Shown here: one piece after another, positions 29,576-38,576 of the stretch
Numbering within the stretch: position 1 is the first letter of the stretch
Layout: every line of letters begins with the position of its first letter
Made by a program: the position numbers and the translations under genes
The notes under the pieces: generated by a model
Databases searched by the model: none
Seen by the model: the letters and a program-made list of their open reading frames with translations, nothing else
Told to the model about the DNA's origin: nothing
Source: Clostridia bacterium
Lineage (GTDB): Bacteria; Bacillota; Clostridia; Christensenellales; UBA1242
Length of the DNA stretch: 64,000 bases
Reading direction: 5' to 3'
NCBI GenBank assembly: GCA_023228225.1
Contig: JALOBO010000003.1
Span: forward strand, 1 to 64,000

Positions 29576-31103
29576 AAAATGTAACCTTGTATATTTTATG
29601 TGGGAAACCTTGAGCAATATAAGTACGTATTCTTTCTTTACCATGTTTCAACAAATAGTTTTCATCGCCTAATGTAAAATCATCAACAAAATCCCAAATT
29701 GTTACTCTTTCCTTTTCAGCATGCAATCGCATTCCACGGCCGATTGTTTGTCTAATGATTCTATCAGACTTATAACTTTCTAACATGAAAATGTTAAATA
29801 TGTTATTGATTGAGATACCTGTACTTAATGTACCAAATGAAGCAACAAGAATAATGTTGTCGTTATTCTTCATTTTTTCAAAATAGTTTTCTCTAAGATG
29901 TATAGCAGTTCCACCATCTACATAATAAACTTCTTTATCAGTATTGTTTCTTAACCAATCATAAACTTTACGTCCATAACCGTATTTGATGTCAGAAAAT
30001 AATACCAATGAATTTCGTGTTGATTTTGCAACAAATCCACAAACGTAATTGAATCTTCTTCTGCTTTCAATTACTACTTTCTTTTCGATATTTAATAGTT
30101 CTGAACCTTCGAATTCTGAACGACGTTCACGCAAATCTTTTAACTTTTGTCTTAATTCGATTTCAAGGTATTTCATTTGAATAACTTTAACAGCAACTTT
30201 TGTTGCATATGAATTATCAATTAAGAATTTTGCAGATACGTCATTTACAAACGGACCAAGATATGCTTGTAATGTAAAATGGTCTGCACTATCTTCTTCT
30301 TTTTTAAGTGTTCCTGATAGACCAAAACTGTATCTCAAATCTTTACATTTTGAAATTACAGTTTTAACTGATGCGCTATTTGTGTAATGCGCTTCATCGA
30401 CACAAACAACGTCAACGCCATCAAACCAATCAGCGTCACGTTTAACCAAAGATTGAAACGTTCCTATTACACATGCAGCATCAGATTTTCTTTTATCTGT
30501 CCCGCCATGTATTGGTTGAATTGTAAATTTAAGTTTTCCATTATTGTATTCTTCAAAATCTTCCATTGTTTGAATGATTAATGAAGTATTAGGTACAACA
30601 ATCATGTATCTGCTTGCTTTTTTAGAATCAAGCAAATAAGCAAACATCATGAATATCATTAATGTTTTACCAGCAGACGTTGCAATTTCTGAACTTGAAC
30701 GTTTAAATTTTAAAATGTTGTAAACTGAACTTATTTGGTAATCTCTAATTTCTTTAGGACCGCCTTTGCAATGTTTAGGATGATCTTTGAAAAAATCCCA
30801 TACCCATGCTTCAAATATTTCGGGTGTTAACTCTGGGTCAACAATTGAATCGAATCCTTCTATGTCAAGTTCAAATTCAAACTTTTTGCAACATACGTTA
30901 AGTTCATTCCATAAACCGATAGGTATTCGATTATATTTATCTATAAATGCGATATATCCATCCCATATTTTCTTTTTAACGAGTGGGTGGAATCTCCAAT
31001 TTTGTATTCTTCTTTTAAATGAAAATCTTATTTGGTCTATTTCTTGTTTCGTATATTCAGTAAGTTGTATAAAGTTTCCATCTTCGGTTACTTGAGCTTT
31101 CAT
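29574..31103 (-). CDS. uvsW: UvsW-type superfamily 2 helicase
   Basis: DNA/RNA helicase that in T4 unwinds R-loops and branched DNA, ending origin-dependent and promoting recombination-dependent replication. Motifs in order: IRDYQISSVY (Q-like), ATSAGKTLM (Walker A), VVPNTSLI (Ia), CVDEAHY (DEAH box II), GLSGTL (III), SFGTLSTGISI (V) and RIIRQTIGRGMRL (VI). The N-terminal ~100 residues match the UvsW substrate-recognition domain. 509 residues is close to T4 UvsW (503). It is followed by tagged genes and preceded by a UvsY-like gene, the same neighbourhood as in T4. Confidence 0.93.
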   Translation of the reverse strand: MKAQVTEDGNFIQLTEYTKQEIDQIRFSFKRRIQNWRFHPLVKKKIWDGYIAFIDKYNRIPIGLWNELNVCCKKFEFELDIEGFDSIVDPELTPEIFEAWVWDFFKDHPKHCKGGPKEIRDYQISSVYNILKFKRSSSEIATSAGKTLMIFMMFAYLLDSKKASRYMIVVPNTSLIIQTMEDFEEYNNGKLKFTIQPIHGGTDKRKSDAACVIGTFQSLVKRDADWFDGVDVVCVDEAHYTNSASVKTVISKCKDLRYSFGLSGTLKKEEDSADHFTLQAYLGPFVNDVSAKFLIDNSYATKVAVKVIQMKYLEIELRQKLKDLRERRSEFEGSELLNIEKKVVIESRRRFNYVCGFVAKSTRNSLVLFSDIKYGYGRKVYDWLRNNTDKEVYYVDGGTAIHLRENYFEKMKNNDNIILVASFGTLSTGISINNIFNIFMLESYKSDRIIRQTIGRGMRLHAEKERVTIWDFVDDFTLGDENYLLKHGKERIRTYIAQGFPHKIYKVTF

Positions 31104-31122
31104 CAGATTAATTTAGTTTATT

Positions 31123-31335
31123 TTAGTAAAACCGCAATTCTTCGGCTTTGTTTTGGTATTGAATTTTGCGTAAAAAACGTATAACTTCTTCATAATCTTT
31201 TCTATCAACAATTACATGCTCATCATCGACTGATAGCATTCGTTGTGTTGATGGGTGTGTATGCAGATAATCAAGTCCTATTCGTTTTCCTTCCAAAATA
31301 TCTTTTTCTTTTGTTGTTTCGTTTTCTGTTGTCAT
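31123..31335 (-). CDS. Small protein of unknown function
   Basis: 70 residues, highly charged. HTHPSTQRMLSVDDEHVIVD in the middle and YEEVIRFLRKIQYQNKAEEL at the end suggest a short strand pair plus a helix. It lies between UvsY-like and UvsW genes with gaps of 4 and 19 bases, in the position of the small uvsY-neighbour genes of T4. No domain recognised. Confidence 0.65.
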   Translation of the reverse strand: MTTENETTKEKDILEGKRIGLDYLHTHPSTQRMLSVDDEHVIVDRKDYEEVIRFLRKIQYQNKAEELRFY

Positions 31336-31339
31336 AATC

Positions 31340-31810
31340 TTAATGTTGTTTTCTTCTATATTGTTCTAATTCAATTCGCCATTTTATACCGTAATACATA
31401 TGATCTAGCGAATCAACAGTTCCTCTCATATATGATAAATGCGTTGAAAATGTTTCAAGTGTTTTCACATGTTTTTCCAAATCAACATCAATAAACATAT
31501 TTCTAGGTTCTTTGTCTAATCGGTAATCGCTTTCTTGCGTATAGTAAATAAAACGTTCTTTTTTTAATTTTTTCAATTTTGCATTAATGCCTGTTATTAA
31601 TTGCATTAATGTATGCGTGTATTCAAGAGCAACCTGCCGTTGTGATAAAACATCAACCAACACATCTGATACTTGTCCCATATCATACATACGTTGTGTT
31701 AAGCCCGCTATTTTTTCTTGCCATTCACGACGTTCTCTATCAAATCTTGCAGTAATTGATTCTTTATCTTTTTCAGAAGAGTTTTCCTGATTTTTGTTTA
31801 TTTCTTCCAT
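31340..31810 (-). CDS. uvsY: UvsY-like recombination mediator (tentative)
   Basis: T4 UvsY loads UvsX recombinase onto gp32-covered DNA. This 156-residue protein has the expected layout. A basic segment, AKLKKLKKERFIYYTQ, is followed by YRLDKEPRN, FIDVDLEKHV and a C-terminal helix with MYYGIKWRIELEQYRR, echoing the UvsY pattern of K/E-R-x-x-YY...D...D and a final IK-rich helix. The length is close to T4 UvsY (137). Gene position beside uvsW supports the call. Overall similarity is weak, so another coiled-coil protein is possible. It overlaps the upstream gene by 38 bases. Confidence 0.55.
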   Translation of the reverse strand: MEEINKNQENSSEKDKESITARFDRERREWQEKIAGLTQRMYDMGQVSDVLVDVLSQRQVALEYTHTLMQLITGINAKLKKLKKERFIYYTQESDYRLDKEPRNMFIDVDLEKHVKTLETFSTHLSYMRGTVDSLDHMYYGIKWRIELEQYRRKQH

Positions 31811-32036
31811 ATGTTATTTCTATTACTTCGACTTTCTTCTTCAATTTAATTTCGCCTGCCGTGTATTTAATTTCAGGTACTTCTTCTTCTATTTTTTGTG
31901 CAACATCAACGCCCATAAGATAATGTCTTGGTTTTAAGTATTCATCAAGTTCATTTTCAAAATCTTCTTCTGTATGTTGAGTAACAGGTTCTTGTTTTGT
32001 TTTTTTAGTTATCATATGCCAAATTTGTTGAAACAT
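31773..32036 (-). CDS. Small protein of unknown function
   Basis: 87 residues: MFQQIWHMITKKTKQEP at the start, an acidic middle (EEDFENELDEYLKPRHYL) and a basic C-terminus (LKKKVEVIEITYGRNKQKSG). It begins 12 bases after the primase stop and its end overlaps the UvsY-like gene by 38 bases. Shared orientation and tight packing support it being real. No function proposed. Confidence 0.6.
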   Translation of the reverse strand: MFQQIWHMITKKTKQEPVTQHTEEDFENELDEYLKPRHYLMGVDVAQKIEEEVPEIKYTAGEIKLKKKVEVIEITYGRNKQKSGKLF

Positions 32037-32048
32037 ATTTTATTTATT

Positions 32049-33143
32049 TTAAATATAGAAAGCATCATATTTGCTATCAGAGAAAAACCCATTTATTGGC
32101 AATAGATTTATCTTTGTTGATTTTGCTATAGTTACAACATCAGTGTAATCTAATTTGTTTTTGTATATATTTATGCCAATATCAGCTATATATTTCTTCC
32201 ATAAGAAAACAGATTCGCCTTCTTTGATTTTTTCAAGTGCTTTACTTGTTCCTGCTGAATCATAATCATACATATAACGTTTGTTTGAAATATCAAATGG
32301 GAATTCATTTTCCAAACCGCATGCACTCATTGCATTTCTGATAAGGAATGAATCCAAAGGTCCCTCGGTTATTGTAATCATTTCAGAAAAATCGGTTGTT
32401 GAAATTCCAAATATGAAAGATAACTTTGAAGATTCTTCAAATAATTTATCAGTAGGAATTGCAATTTCCATTTTCTTATAAATCATTTCCAATGTATGCG
32501 TAACATATTTAGGTTCTGTTTTAAAATTTCTAACTTGAAACCCTAATACTTTACCTTCTAATGTTAAATTGAATATAAATAGACGTGTTAATTTTTTGTC
32601 CCAACCAAATACATTATTATTTGTTTGGTGTCTATCTTTTAAATATTTTCTAATCCATCCATTTTCTGGTGCATCAATTTCTGTTAGATTCCAATGTTTA
32701 AATATTGCAGCCTTTGGTATTGCATATTTTTCTAAAATTGTGGGATCTATGAAATATGAAATATCAACAGATTTTTCTGATGTAACAAATTTTGAAACTG
32801 ATTCAGAATGGACATTTCTTGCATATATAGTTTCTGACGAATCGAGAGCTTTGCCAAAGTCAGATAAAAATTTTTCTATTGAAGTGTGTGTTTTGCAATT
32901 GTAACAATGAAAGCCATATCCTTTATAGTATATGTTTGCACGTTTTTTAGTTGCATCTTTTGATGAGTCTCCGCAATATGGGCAGGCGAAGTTATATCGT
33001 TCTTCTCGAGGATATGGTTTTTGTTTTTCGTGTTCGCTATGTCGTTCTCTGAGTATTTCATCTACTAGACCTGTTATTTTTTTGCGAAATTGTGTATCGT
33101 CGACTTCTTTATTGAAATCTGTAGGTGTTAAGTTAAGTGTCAT
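32049..33143 (-). CDS. 61: DNA primase, T4 gp61 type
   Basis: Makes RNA primers for lagging-strand synthesis in partnership with the replicative helicase. An N-terminal zinc finger is seen as CPYCGDS followed by FHCYNCKTH (residues about 55-85). A TOPRIM core follows: TITEGPLDSFLIRNA, with the catalytic glutamate, and MYDYDSAGTSKAL with the metal-binding aspartates. 364 residues compares with 342 in T4 gp61. It lies directly downstream of the gp32-type gene, after a terminator. No gp41-type helicase is in this window. Confidence 0.88.
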   Translation of the reverse strand: MTLNLTPTDFNKEVDDTQFRKKITGLVDEILRERHSEHEKQKPYPREERYNFACPYCGDSSKDATKKRANIYYKGYGFHCYNCKTHTSIEKFLSDFGKALDSSETIYARNVHSESVSKFVTSEKSVDISYFIDPTILEKYAIPKAAIFKHWNLTEIDAPENGWIRKYLKDRHQTNNNVFGWDKKLTRLFIFNLTLEGKVLGFQVRNFKTEPKYVTHTLEMIYKKMEIAIPTDKLFEESSKLSFIFGISTTDFSEMITITEGPLDSFLIRNAMSACGLENEFPFDISNKRYMYDYDSAGTSKALEKIKEGESVFLWKKYIADIGINIYKNKLDYTDVVTIAKSTKINLLPINGFFSDSKYDAFYI

Positions 33144-33170
33144 GTTAGAGAATTTAAGAGTTTATAAGAA

Positions 33171-33206
33171 AAAACGGCCAGAACATTGTGTTGTCTGGCC
33201 GTTTTT
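33171..33206 (-). terminator. Strong rho-independent terminator after gp32
   Basis: A perfect 12-bp stem (AAAACGGCCAGA and TCTGGCCGTTTT) with an 11-base loop, followed by T residues on the minus strand, 17 bases after the gp32 stop. It should end most gp32 transcripts, giving separate high expression of that gene. Confidence 0.93.
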
Positions 33207-33222
33207 GAATTGTTAGATACGA

Positions 33223-34221
33223 TTATAATTTATCGTATAAATCTTCATCTGCCATGTTGTCATCGAAGTTAATATCATCGATATTAAAATCTTCAGTTTC
33301 ATTTACATCAGGAATTGAAGGAGCAGGAGCAGGAGCAGGTGTTGCTTTAGGAGCAGCAGGTGCAGCAACAGTTTTTGGTTCACCTATTGAAATGTTTGAT
33401 TTTCCAGCAGGTGCATTACTTGCAGCTTTTGCATTTCCAGTTTGAAGACCTTCGATTATTTTACCTTTAGGTACAGTGTTTTTGATAACTGTGTTAACGA
33501 ATTCGATTGTTTCTTCGTCCCATTCACGGAAATCATATTTACCTAAATCAGGTGTGTTTTCTTTCAAGTATTCAACAATTTTTTGTAAATTGGCAGGTGT
33601 TTTTTCCATTGATTCACCATTGATTGAGAATGGCAATTTTTCGTCAAGGAAAGTACAATTGTCATAATTGTTGTAGCCAGAAATTAACGAGATGCTGATT
33701 AAGAAAGGACGACCTTCAAATAAATCGAATGGAATATGTGGTTTTCCAAATTCTGGTTTAATTTGCGCCATGATTTTGTTGTGAATTTTTATTCCGTATG
33801 GGAATACTAAAATTTTCCCAACAAGGTCAGGTTGATTATCATCTTTGATGATTTGTACTAAAGAAGCAAAAGTTTGACGTCTTGAAAAAGATTTTGCAAG
33901 TTCTTGTTCTGCAACTGATTCTGATTTGCGTAATTTCCAATAGATGTCTTGTAGTAAAGATTTTTTACCTACAGTTGAAGGACAATCAACATATTTACCG
34001 TCGCCTGAAATAGGATCCACTAGCCATGCTGTCCATTTTGACATGATTGATTTTTTTGGGTCTGCGTGCCAAGGTAAGAATCTTACCACTGATTTATACA
34101 CGTTGTCTTTGCCTGATTTGGCATCTGGTTTGTAGCGTTCGATTTCGCCTTTGCCTGATTTTGTTGGTTCTGCGAAGTCGCTTGCTCCGAGATTGAAGAG
34201 GTCTGAATAGTTTTCTTCCAT
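33223..34221 (-). CDS. 32: Single-stranded DNA-binding protein, T4 gp32 type
   Basis: Coats single-stranded DNA in replication, recombination and repair. The central domain includes YKSVVRFLPWHADPKKS, a segment around CPSTVGKKSLLQDIYWKLRK and LVFPYGIKIHNKIMAQ, typical of the gp32 core. The C-terminal tail is acidic after an Ala/Pro-rich linker (DFNIDDINFDDNMADEDLY), as in gp32, where it recruits partner proteins. 332 residues compares with 301 in T4. Only one cysteine of a zinc site is obvious, so the zinc-binding knuckle may be missing. The gene has a 155-base untranslated region upstream and its own terminator. Confidence 0.9.
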   Translation of the reverse strand: MEENYSDLFNLGASDFAEPTKSGKGEIERYKPDAKSGKDNVYKSVVRFLPWHADPKKSIMSKWTAWLVDPISGDGKYVDCPSTVGKKSLLQDIYWKLRKSESVAEQELAKSFSRRQTFASLVQIIKDDNQPDLVGKILVFPYGIKIHNKIMAQIKPEFGKPHIPFDLFEGRPFLISISLISGYNNYDNCTFLDEKLPFSINGESMEKTPANLQKIVEYLKENTPDLGKYDFREWDEETIEFVNTVIKNTVPKGKIIEGLQTGNAKAASNAPAGKSNISIGEPKTVAAPAAPKATPAPAPAPSIPDVNETEDFNIDDINFDDNMADEDLYDKL

Positions 34222-34376
34222 TGTCTTAGTTTTTTTTAGTTATAATTTAGATTAGTTAGTAGAGAACTAACAATGTATTATAAGACAATGAATTTAAAGG
34301 AGGGCAATTTTGTTAAGTATTATTTTATTCTCTAATATTTGTATACACAAGAAATAAATAGTTTCATTTTTTGTGA
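34222..34376 (-). promoter_or_regulatory. Leader region of gp32, probable promoter and possible autoregulatory RNA
   Basis: This 155-base gene-free stretch precedes gp32. It contains TATAAT-like sequence (CTTATAATAC on the coding strand) and purine/pyrimidine-rich blocks. T4 gp32 represses its own translation by binding its leader, so a similar role is possible. I see no clear pseudoknot by eye. Confidence 0.3.
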
Positions 34377-34643
34377 TTATTTCTTTAGCTTTTCGATTTC
34401 AGATAATATAAAGTTTCCAACATGCTTACTTATTTCAGGTATTTCGATACCTGTTTCTTTAGATATCTTGTGCATCCATTCAACTTCTGATGTACGAATC
34501 TGTTCAACTTTTTCTGACAACTGCTGTTGAACAGTTGAAAGGTTATTTAATTTTTCTTGATTTGCATCAATTTCTTTTTGCAATTCAACAAATGATGTAA
34601 ATATTTCAAGTGCTCGTGTTTTTTGTTCTTCTGTAAGTGTCAT
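34377..34643 (-). CDS. Small coiled-coil protein
   Basis: 88 residues: a predicted long helix (LEIFTSFVELQKEIDANQEK, then LSTVQQQLSEKVEQIR) and a shorter C-terminal helix (ISKHVGNFILSEIEKLKK). In T4 the genes next to gp32 encode gp59, gp33 and DsbA. This could be a distant gp33-like transcription co-activator, but nothing in the sequence proves it. A GTATATAA element lies about 23 bases upstream. Confidence 0.65.
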   Translation of the reverse strand: MTLTEEQKTRALEIFTSFVELQKEIDANQEKLNNLSTVQQQLSEKVEQIRTSEVEWMHKISKETGIEIPEISKHVGNFILSEIEKLKK

Positions 34644-34733
34644 TTTATATTTAGTTTTATAGAATTTATATACAAGATAATGAATTAGTTTTATTTGTAT
34701 AGTTGTATACTTAAAGTTATTAAAAGTTCATCC

Positions 34734-34752
34734 ATGATCGTTGTATGATCAT
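34734..34752 (-). terminator. Weak hairpin after RuvC-like gene
   Basis: Inverted repeat ATGATC and GATCAT with a 7-base loop in the 124-base gap downstream of the RuvC-like gene. The stem is short and has no clear T run, so termination is uncertain. Confidence 0.3.
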
Positions 34753-34767
34753 TTACAAATAGAATAG

Positions 34768-35442
34768 TTATTTAGTTTCTTTTGTCTTTTTTTCTTTATC
34801 ATTTTGTATTTTATCGTATAAACATTTAGCAACCCATAAAGAATCGACAATATCATCAATAGGTTTTGCCCAATGTTTTGCTTTTGGCGATTGAAATAAT
34901 TCTACATGTGAAATTAAATGTTGTTGTAACTTCATTTCCGCAAAAAACTCTGAACGTATGTATGCTTCTATCATTTCAGGTTTTTTATAATTGCCTTTAC
35001 CTGCTGTTTTCTTAACAGTACCTGGCGAAAAGATATGGATATCTTCGTATTTAATACCTAATGTTTTTACTAAAACATATCGCAAAACAAAATGATATCC
35101 TGCATATGTCAATATTGAAGATCCTGTACTTGCAAACGATAATCCTTCTAATCCTATATGTATTTTTTGTCCATTTGCAATTTTTCCAATTGCTTTACAA
35201 ATATTATCAGCTAATAGTTCGGCATCATAACTATATGAACACTCCATATTATCCAAATTTGTAAATGCATCAGTATGTTCCATTATTTCAACTGTTACTT
35301 CTGCAGATTCAAATGTTTCAACATATTTATCTTTAATATTGCCACGTCGAGGAAACGCATATGACTTAATGCCAGAATCGCTTATAACTGTCATTGCGCT
35401 TGATGTTCTTGAATAGTCAAGTCCTATAAAAATTTCATTCAT
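34768..35442 (-). CDS. RuvC-like Holliday junction resolvase
   Basis: RNase H-fold nuclease expected to cut branched DNA before packaging. Acidic residues sit in the family pattern: FIGLDYSRTSSAM (first Asp), IHIGLEGLSFAS (Glu), and IDDIVDSLWVAK (final Asp pair). IFSPGTVKKTAGKGNYKKPEM is the basic loop before the last helix, typical of RuvC-type proteins. I prefer the methionine at 35442 (MNEIFIGLD) over the frame opening at 35460 because the strand-initiating residues follow at once. Plays the role filled by endonuclease VII in T4. Confidence 0.8.
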   Translation of the reverse strand: MNEIFIGLDYSRTSSAMTVISDSGIKSYAFPRRGNIKDKYVETFESAEVTVEIMEHTDAFTNLDNMECSYSYDAELLADNICKAIGKIANGQKIHIGLEGLSFASTGSSILTYAGYHFVLRYVLVKTLGIKYEDIHIFSPGTVKKTAGKGNYKKPEMIEAYIRSEFFAEMKLQQHLISHVELFQSPKAKHWAKPIDDIVDSLWVAKCLYDKIQNDKEKKTKETK

Positions 35443-35476
35443 ATTTAATTTGTTTTGCACAATATGTGCGTGAATA

Positions 35477-35800
35477 CTATCGGCCGCCTATCGCAGCACC
35501 TAATGCAGTTGTAACAAGACGAGATGTTAATGTATCATACAAAATTCCTTGTGTTATACCTAATGCATGACAAATTGCTTTTCCAATTGCAGGACCTGCA
35601 ACTGCACCGGCAATACCGCCAACAATTGAACCAAAAAGTCCTTCGTCCATATTATCTAATGTTCCACCATTTTCAAGATGTTCTAATAACTTAACATAAA
35701 CTATTTCAGCTTCTTTTAATTCTATTGGCGTTAAACCTTGTACCATTTCGCCTTCTAATAATGGCTTATCTTCTGCTACTATTTCTTTAAAATCTTTCAT
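35477..35800 (-). CDS. Small Gly-rich protein with tag-like N-terminus
   Basis: 107 residues. The N-terminus MKDFKEIVAEDKPL resembles the T4 capsid-targeting sequence form (MKTYQEFIAEA) more than the RIPS form. The C-terminal half is hydrophobic and glycine-rich (GSIVGGIAGAVAGPAIGKAI), with GxxxG spacing typical of membrane-interacting or packed helices. It ends LGAAIGGR. It could be a minor virion or membrane-active protein. Two bases separate it from the tube-protein gene. Confidence 0.65.
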   Translation of the reverse strand: MKDFKEIVAEDKPLLEGEMVQGLTPIELKEAEIVYVKLLEHLENGGTLDNMDEGLFGSIVGGIAGAVAGPAIGKAICHALGITQGILYDTLTSRLVTTALGAAIGGR

Positions 35801-35801
35801 T

Positions 35802-36347
35802 TTAATCTAATCTTTTTATTATGTGTGGGTAATTGTATGCAAAGTCGCATGTAAATGTTTTAAATTCAGGTGTGTTACTAGAAAATGATAAATCTAAAGC
35901 AGAAATGCCTGTGAATATTATCTTTTCAAATTTGAATGCAATTAATTCAAATCCCGTGTTATCTAAAAATTGTAATACGAAATCATTTAACATATAATTT
36001 GTTTGGTCGTATGAATAAAACTTTTGAAGTTGTTCAAACATAATCCAGTAATTTATATATCCCTCATATAATTTGAATGTTATCGAAAATTCTCTAGTTA
36101 GCCATCTTTCTAATTTACCTCGACCTCTCCATTTAATAGGATCTTCAAATGACGTTTGGTCAACAGTAGGTCCAGCAGCAGCGGGAAACGAAACTCCTTG
36201 TATACTTGCATTTACAAAATCTGGAATATTATCGTACGGAACTGGAAGTCGATTCAAATAAAATTCATACTTTTCAGTTACATCTTTATAAAAAAATTCC
36301 TTTGGAATTTCTAATCTAAAATTATTGTTCTTTGCATTTAAAATCAT
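35802..36347 (-). CDS. Tail tube / baseplate-tube-like protein (gp19/gp54 type)
   Basis: 181 residues, beta-rich, with the pattern of T4 gp19-family proteins: an N-terminal strand NNFRLEIPKEFFY, a central LTREFSITFKLYEGYINYWI and a C-terminal FEKIIFTGISALDLSFSS followed by FTCDFAYNYPHII. Such proteins form the inner tube or its junction with the baseplate. Assignment within the family (tube versus junction protein) is uncertain. It is in the same tightly packed run as other virion genes. Confidence 0.65.
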   Translation of the reverse strand: MILNAKNNNFRLEIPKEFFYKDVTEKYEFYLNRLPVPYDNIPDFVNASIQGVSFPAAAGPTVDQTSFEDPIKWRGRGKLERWLTREFSITFKLYEGYINYWIMFEQLQKFYSYDQTNYMLNDFVLQFLDNTGFELIAFKFEKIIFTGISALDLSFSSNTPEFKTFTCDFAYNYPHIIKRLD

Positions 36348-36357
36348 ATTGTTCTAC

Positions 36358-38574
36358 TTATTTTCCGCAACCTGTTGAACTATCAGTTGCTGTTCCATTC
36401 GTTGTTGCATTTGCACCTGATGTACCGATATTACTACCGTTATCATTATTACCCGTGTTATTACCGCCTGGTGGTACAATTGTCTTATTAATTTTATTCG
36501 TATCGTCAACAACTGTTTGATTTGCCGATGAACTTGAACCATTACCTGTTCCACCTGTTATAATTGCGGGATCTTTAGATATTGCAATACCGTTAGTTAA
36601 TGTACTAGTACTTACTTGTGCAATTGTTGATGGTAATGCATTTTTAATTGCTTGTTGTTGTGAAGCAGACAATAAAGATATCGCATTAAGAATAGCAGTT
36701 AATTGTTTTTGCAATTCAGCTGACTGTTTTGCCAACATAAATCTATCTTGTTCTAATTTTGAATATTCTGAAGCCAATAAAAGTTTCATTGCATTTAAAC
36801 GTGCTTCCCATTCTTTCATAAAATCAATAAATGGCTGATTTGCATCTAACGGATTATATTCATTAGAATCTTTAAATTTGCCATGATATATAAGTGTTTC
36901 CAATGATGAACTATCAGCAACTGATACAATGTAAAAAGATTTTTCTTTTATTTGTTTTAATATTTTTTGAGAATCTTCACGTTTTATTAAAGCTTTGCAT
37001 TCGCCATTTTGTCCATTCGTTTTCTCCATAGGAAAACTTAATACTTGTCCATTATCTAAAATTATATTAAGAAATAAATTTAGATTAGTAATATTTTTTG
37101 GTATGTAACTGCCATTTACTAAAGATACTATTGCAAACTGTATAACATTATCGAATTTGCTGATGTAAATAGTAACCTCACCTTGACCATAAAATATTTT
37201 TGTATCTTTTACCTCAGATGTTTCAACATTTAATGCAACATTATATCTGTCAGTATACACATCAACGTATTTTGTCGATACCGGCATTGGTTTACTTACA
37301 GCAGCAGTTGTTCCTTGTAATCGTTTAAGATTGATGACTTTATTATATACTTTTAACGGTTTTATTGAAACATCAATATTTATTTTCATCAATCCTTTTC
37401 CATATTTCGATGGTTCGAGTGATGTTAAACTTGCAGTTCTAATAATTTGTTCGGAAGTTGCTCTGTTAAAGAATTTCATTACATAATAAATTGTAAATGA
37501 AAATGCAGTAGCAGCATTCTTTATTATTGGTCTAAAATAATTAGGTGTATCATAATTTTCATTTTGCACTTGAGTTATTTGTGCTGTTTGATTTACATCA
37601 ACACCAACTTGTTCAAGAACCCTAATTTCGTTAACTACTGTCCAATCATTATTTCCTGTTGAGTTAAGATTATTTATGTAATTGTCAATAAATGTTCCTT
37701 GCCATGTTGGATAGTATTCAAAGTAATCACCATCGGCACCTTCTTTAACAACACATTGTAAATTTGAAAAATTATCAGTGCATAAAACTGATGCAGTTAC
37801 TTGATTTCTAACATCGAAATAATCTACATCATTTATTGTTTCAACATTCACCAATTCATGTAATGTAAAGAAAATTGGTGAATCTTTAACAATCCCACCT
37901 GGGTTTGTGTTTTGTGCAATTGTTGGATGCGTATAGTTATATTCAAAACCTGTAGCATTATCAGGATTTTGCCAATATTCTGTTTGTATAAACTCCAATG
38001 ATGGCATACTGAATGTAAGATATTTATCGTACATTTTTTCAGATAGCATAACAGGTGACGGATTAAACACAGGTGTTTGTGTTTGCAAATCAGCGGAAAA
38101 ACAGAATGTTGCGACTTTTAGATTTGACTTTGAGTTTTCTTTAAAGAAAACTTCTAGCACGAATCCGTCTATACCTTCAAAATTATAGCCTGATAACACA
38201 TGCATTTTCAATGTATCATAACTAACATTTGAGATTCGACTATTATAATCTTCCAAAACAATTTCTGGGTGCTGTGTAAACACGTTTTCACCACTTCCTA
38301 TTGTTGATAATGCCCATTTTGTTTGTTGCGCATTAACTGGGAGTGCAGTCCAATCTAAACAGTTGCCTGTTATATGCATGCCATTTACTGGTGCACCTTG
38401 GTTTACAAATTGATATTCGTTAGTGAAAGAATTTGTTATTCTATATATGCCTGCATACGTATCACCAACAGTTTCCGGAACTGTTGGATAATTTAAACTT
38501 GTAGGCGCATTCGCTGTGTACGAATACTCAAGTAATAACCAATCATTTAACTGTATGTATCTTGATGTTACCAT
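36358..38574 (-). CDS. Virion protein, probable baseplate or tail component
   Basis: 738 residues starting MVTSRYIQLNDWLLLEY. It is mostly beta-rich, without catalytic motifs. A coiled coil near residues 610-660 includes LEQDRFMLAKQSAELQKQL. The C-terminal tail of about 70 residues is low complexity, rich in Gly, Asn, Ser and Thr, ending STGCGK. The tail could be a flexible attachment arm. Packed with other virion genes at gaps of 2-10 bases. I do not recognise a family. Confidence 0.65.
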   Translation of the reverse strand: MVTSRYIQLNDWLLLEYSYTANAPTSLNYPTVPETVGDTYAGIYRITNSFTNEYQFVNQGAPVNGMHITGNCLDWTALPVNAQQTKWALSTIGSGENVFTQHPEIVLEDYNSRISNVSYDTLKMHVLSGYNFEGIDGFVLEVFFKENSKSNLKVATFCFSADLQTQTPVFNPSPVMLSEKMYDKYLTFSMPSLEFIQTEYWQNPDNATGFEYNYTHPTIAQNTNPGGIVKDSPIFFTLHELVNVETINDVDYFDVRNQVTASVLCTDNFSNLQCVVKEGADGDYFEYYPTWQGTFIDNYINNLNSTGNNDWTVVNEIRVLEQVGVDVNQTAQITQVQNENYDTPNYFRPIIKNAATAFSFTIYYVMKFFNRATSEQIIRTASLTSLEPSKYGKGLMKINIDVSIKPLKVYNKVINLKRLQGTTAAVSKPMPVSTKYVDVYTDRYNVALNVETSEVKDTKIFYGQGEVTIYISKFDNVIQFAIVSLVNGSYIPKNITNLNLFLNIILDNGQVLSFPMEKTNGQNGECKALIKREDSQKILKQIKEKSFYIVSVADSSSLETLIYHGKFKDSNEYNPLDANQPFIDFMKEWEARLNAMKLLLASEYSKLEQDRFMLAKQSAELQKQLTAILNAISLLSASQQQAIKNALPSTIAQVSTSTLTNGIAISKDPAIITGGTGNGSSSSANQTVVDDTNKINKTIVPPGGNNTGNNDNGSNIGTSGANATTNGTATDSSTGCGK

Positions 38575-38576
38575 AA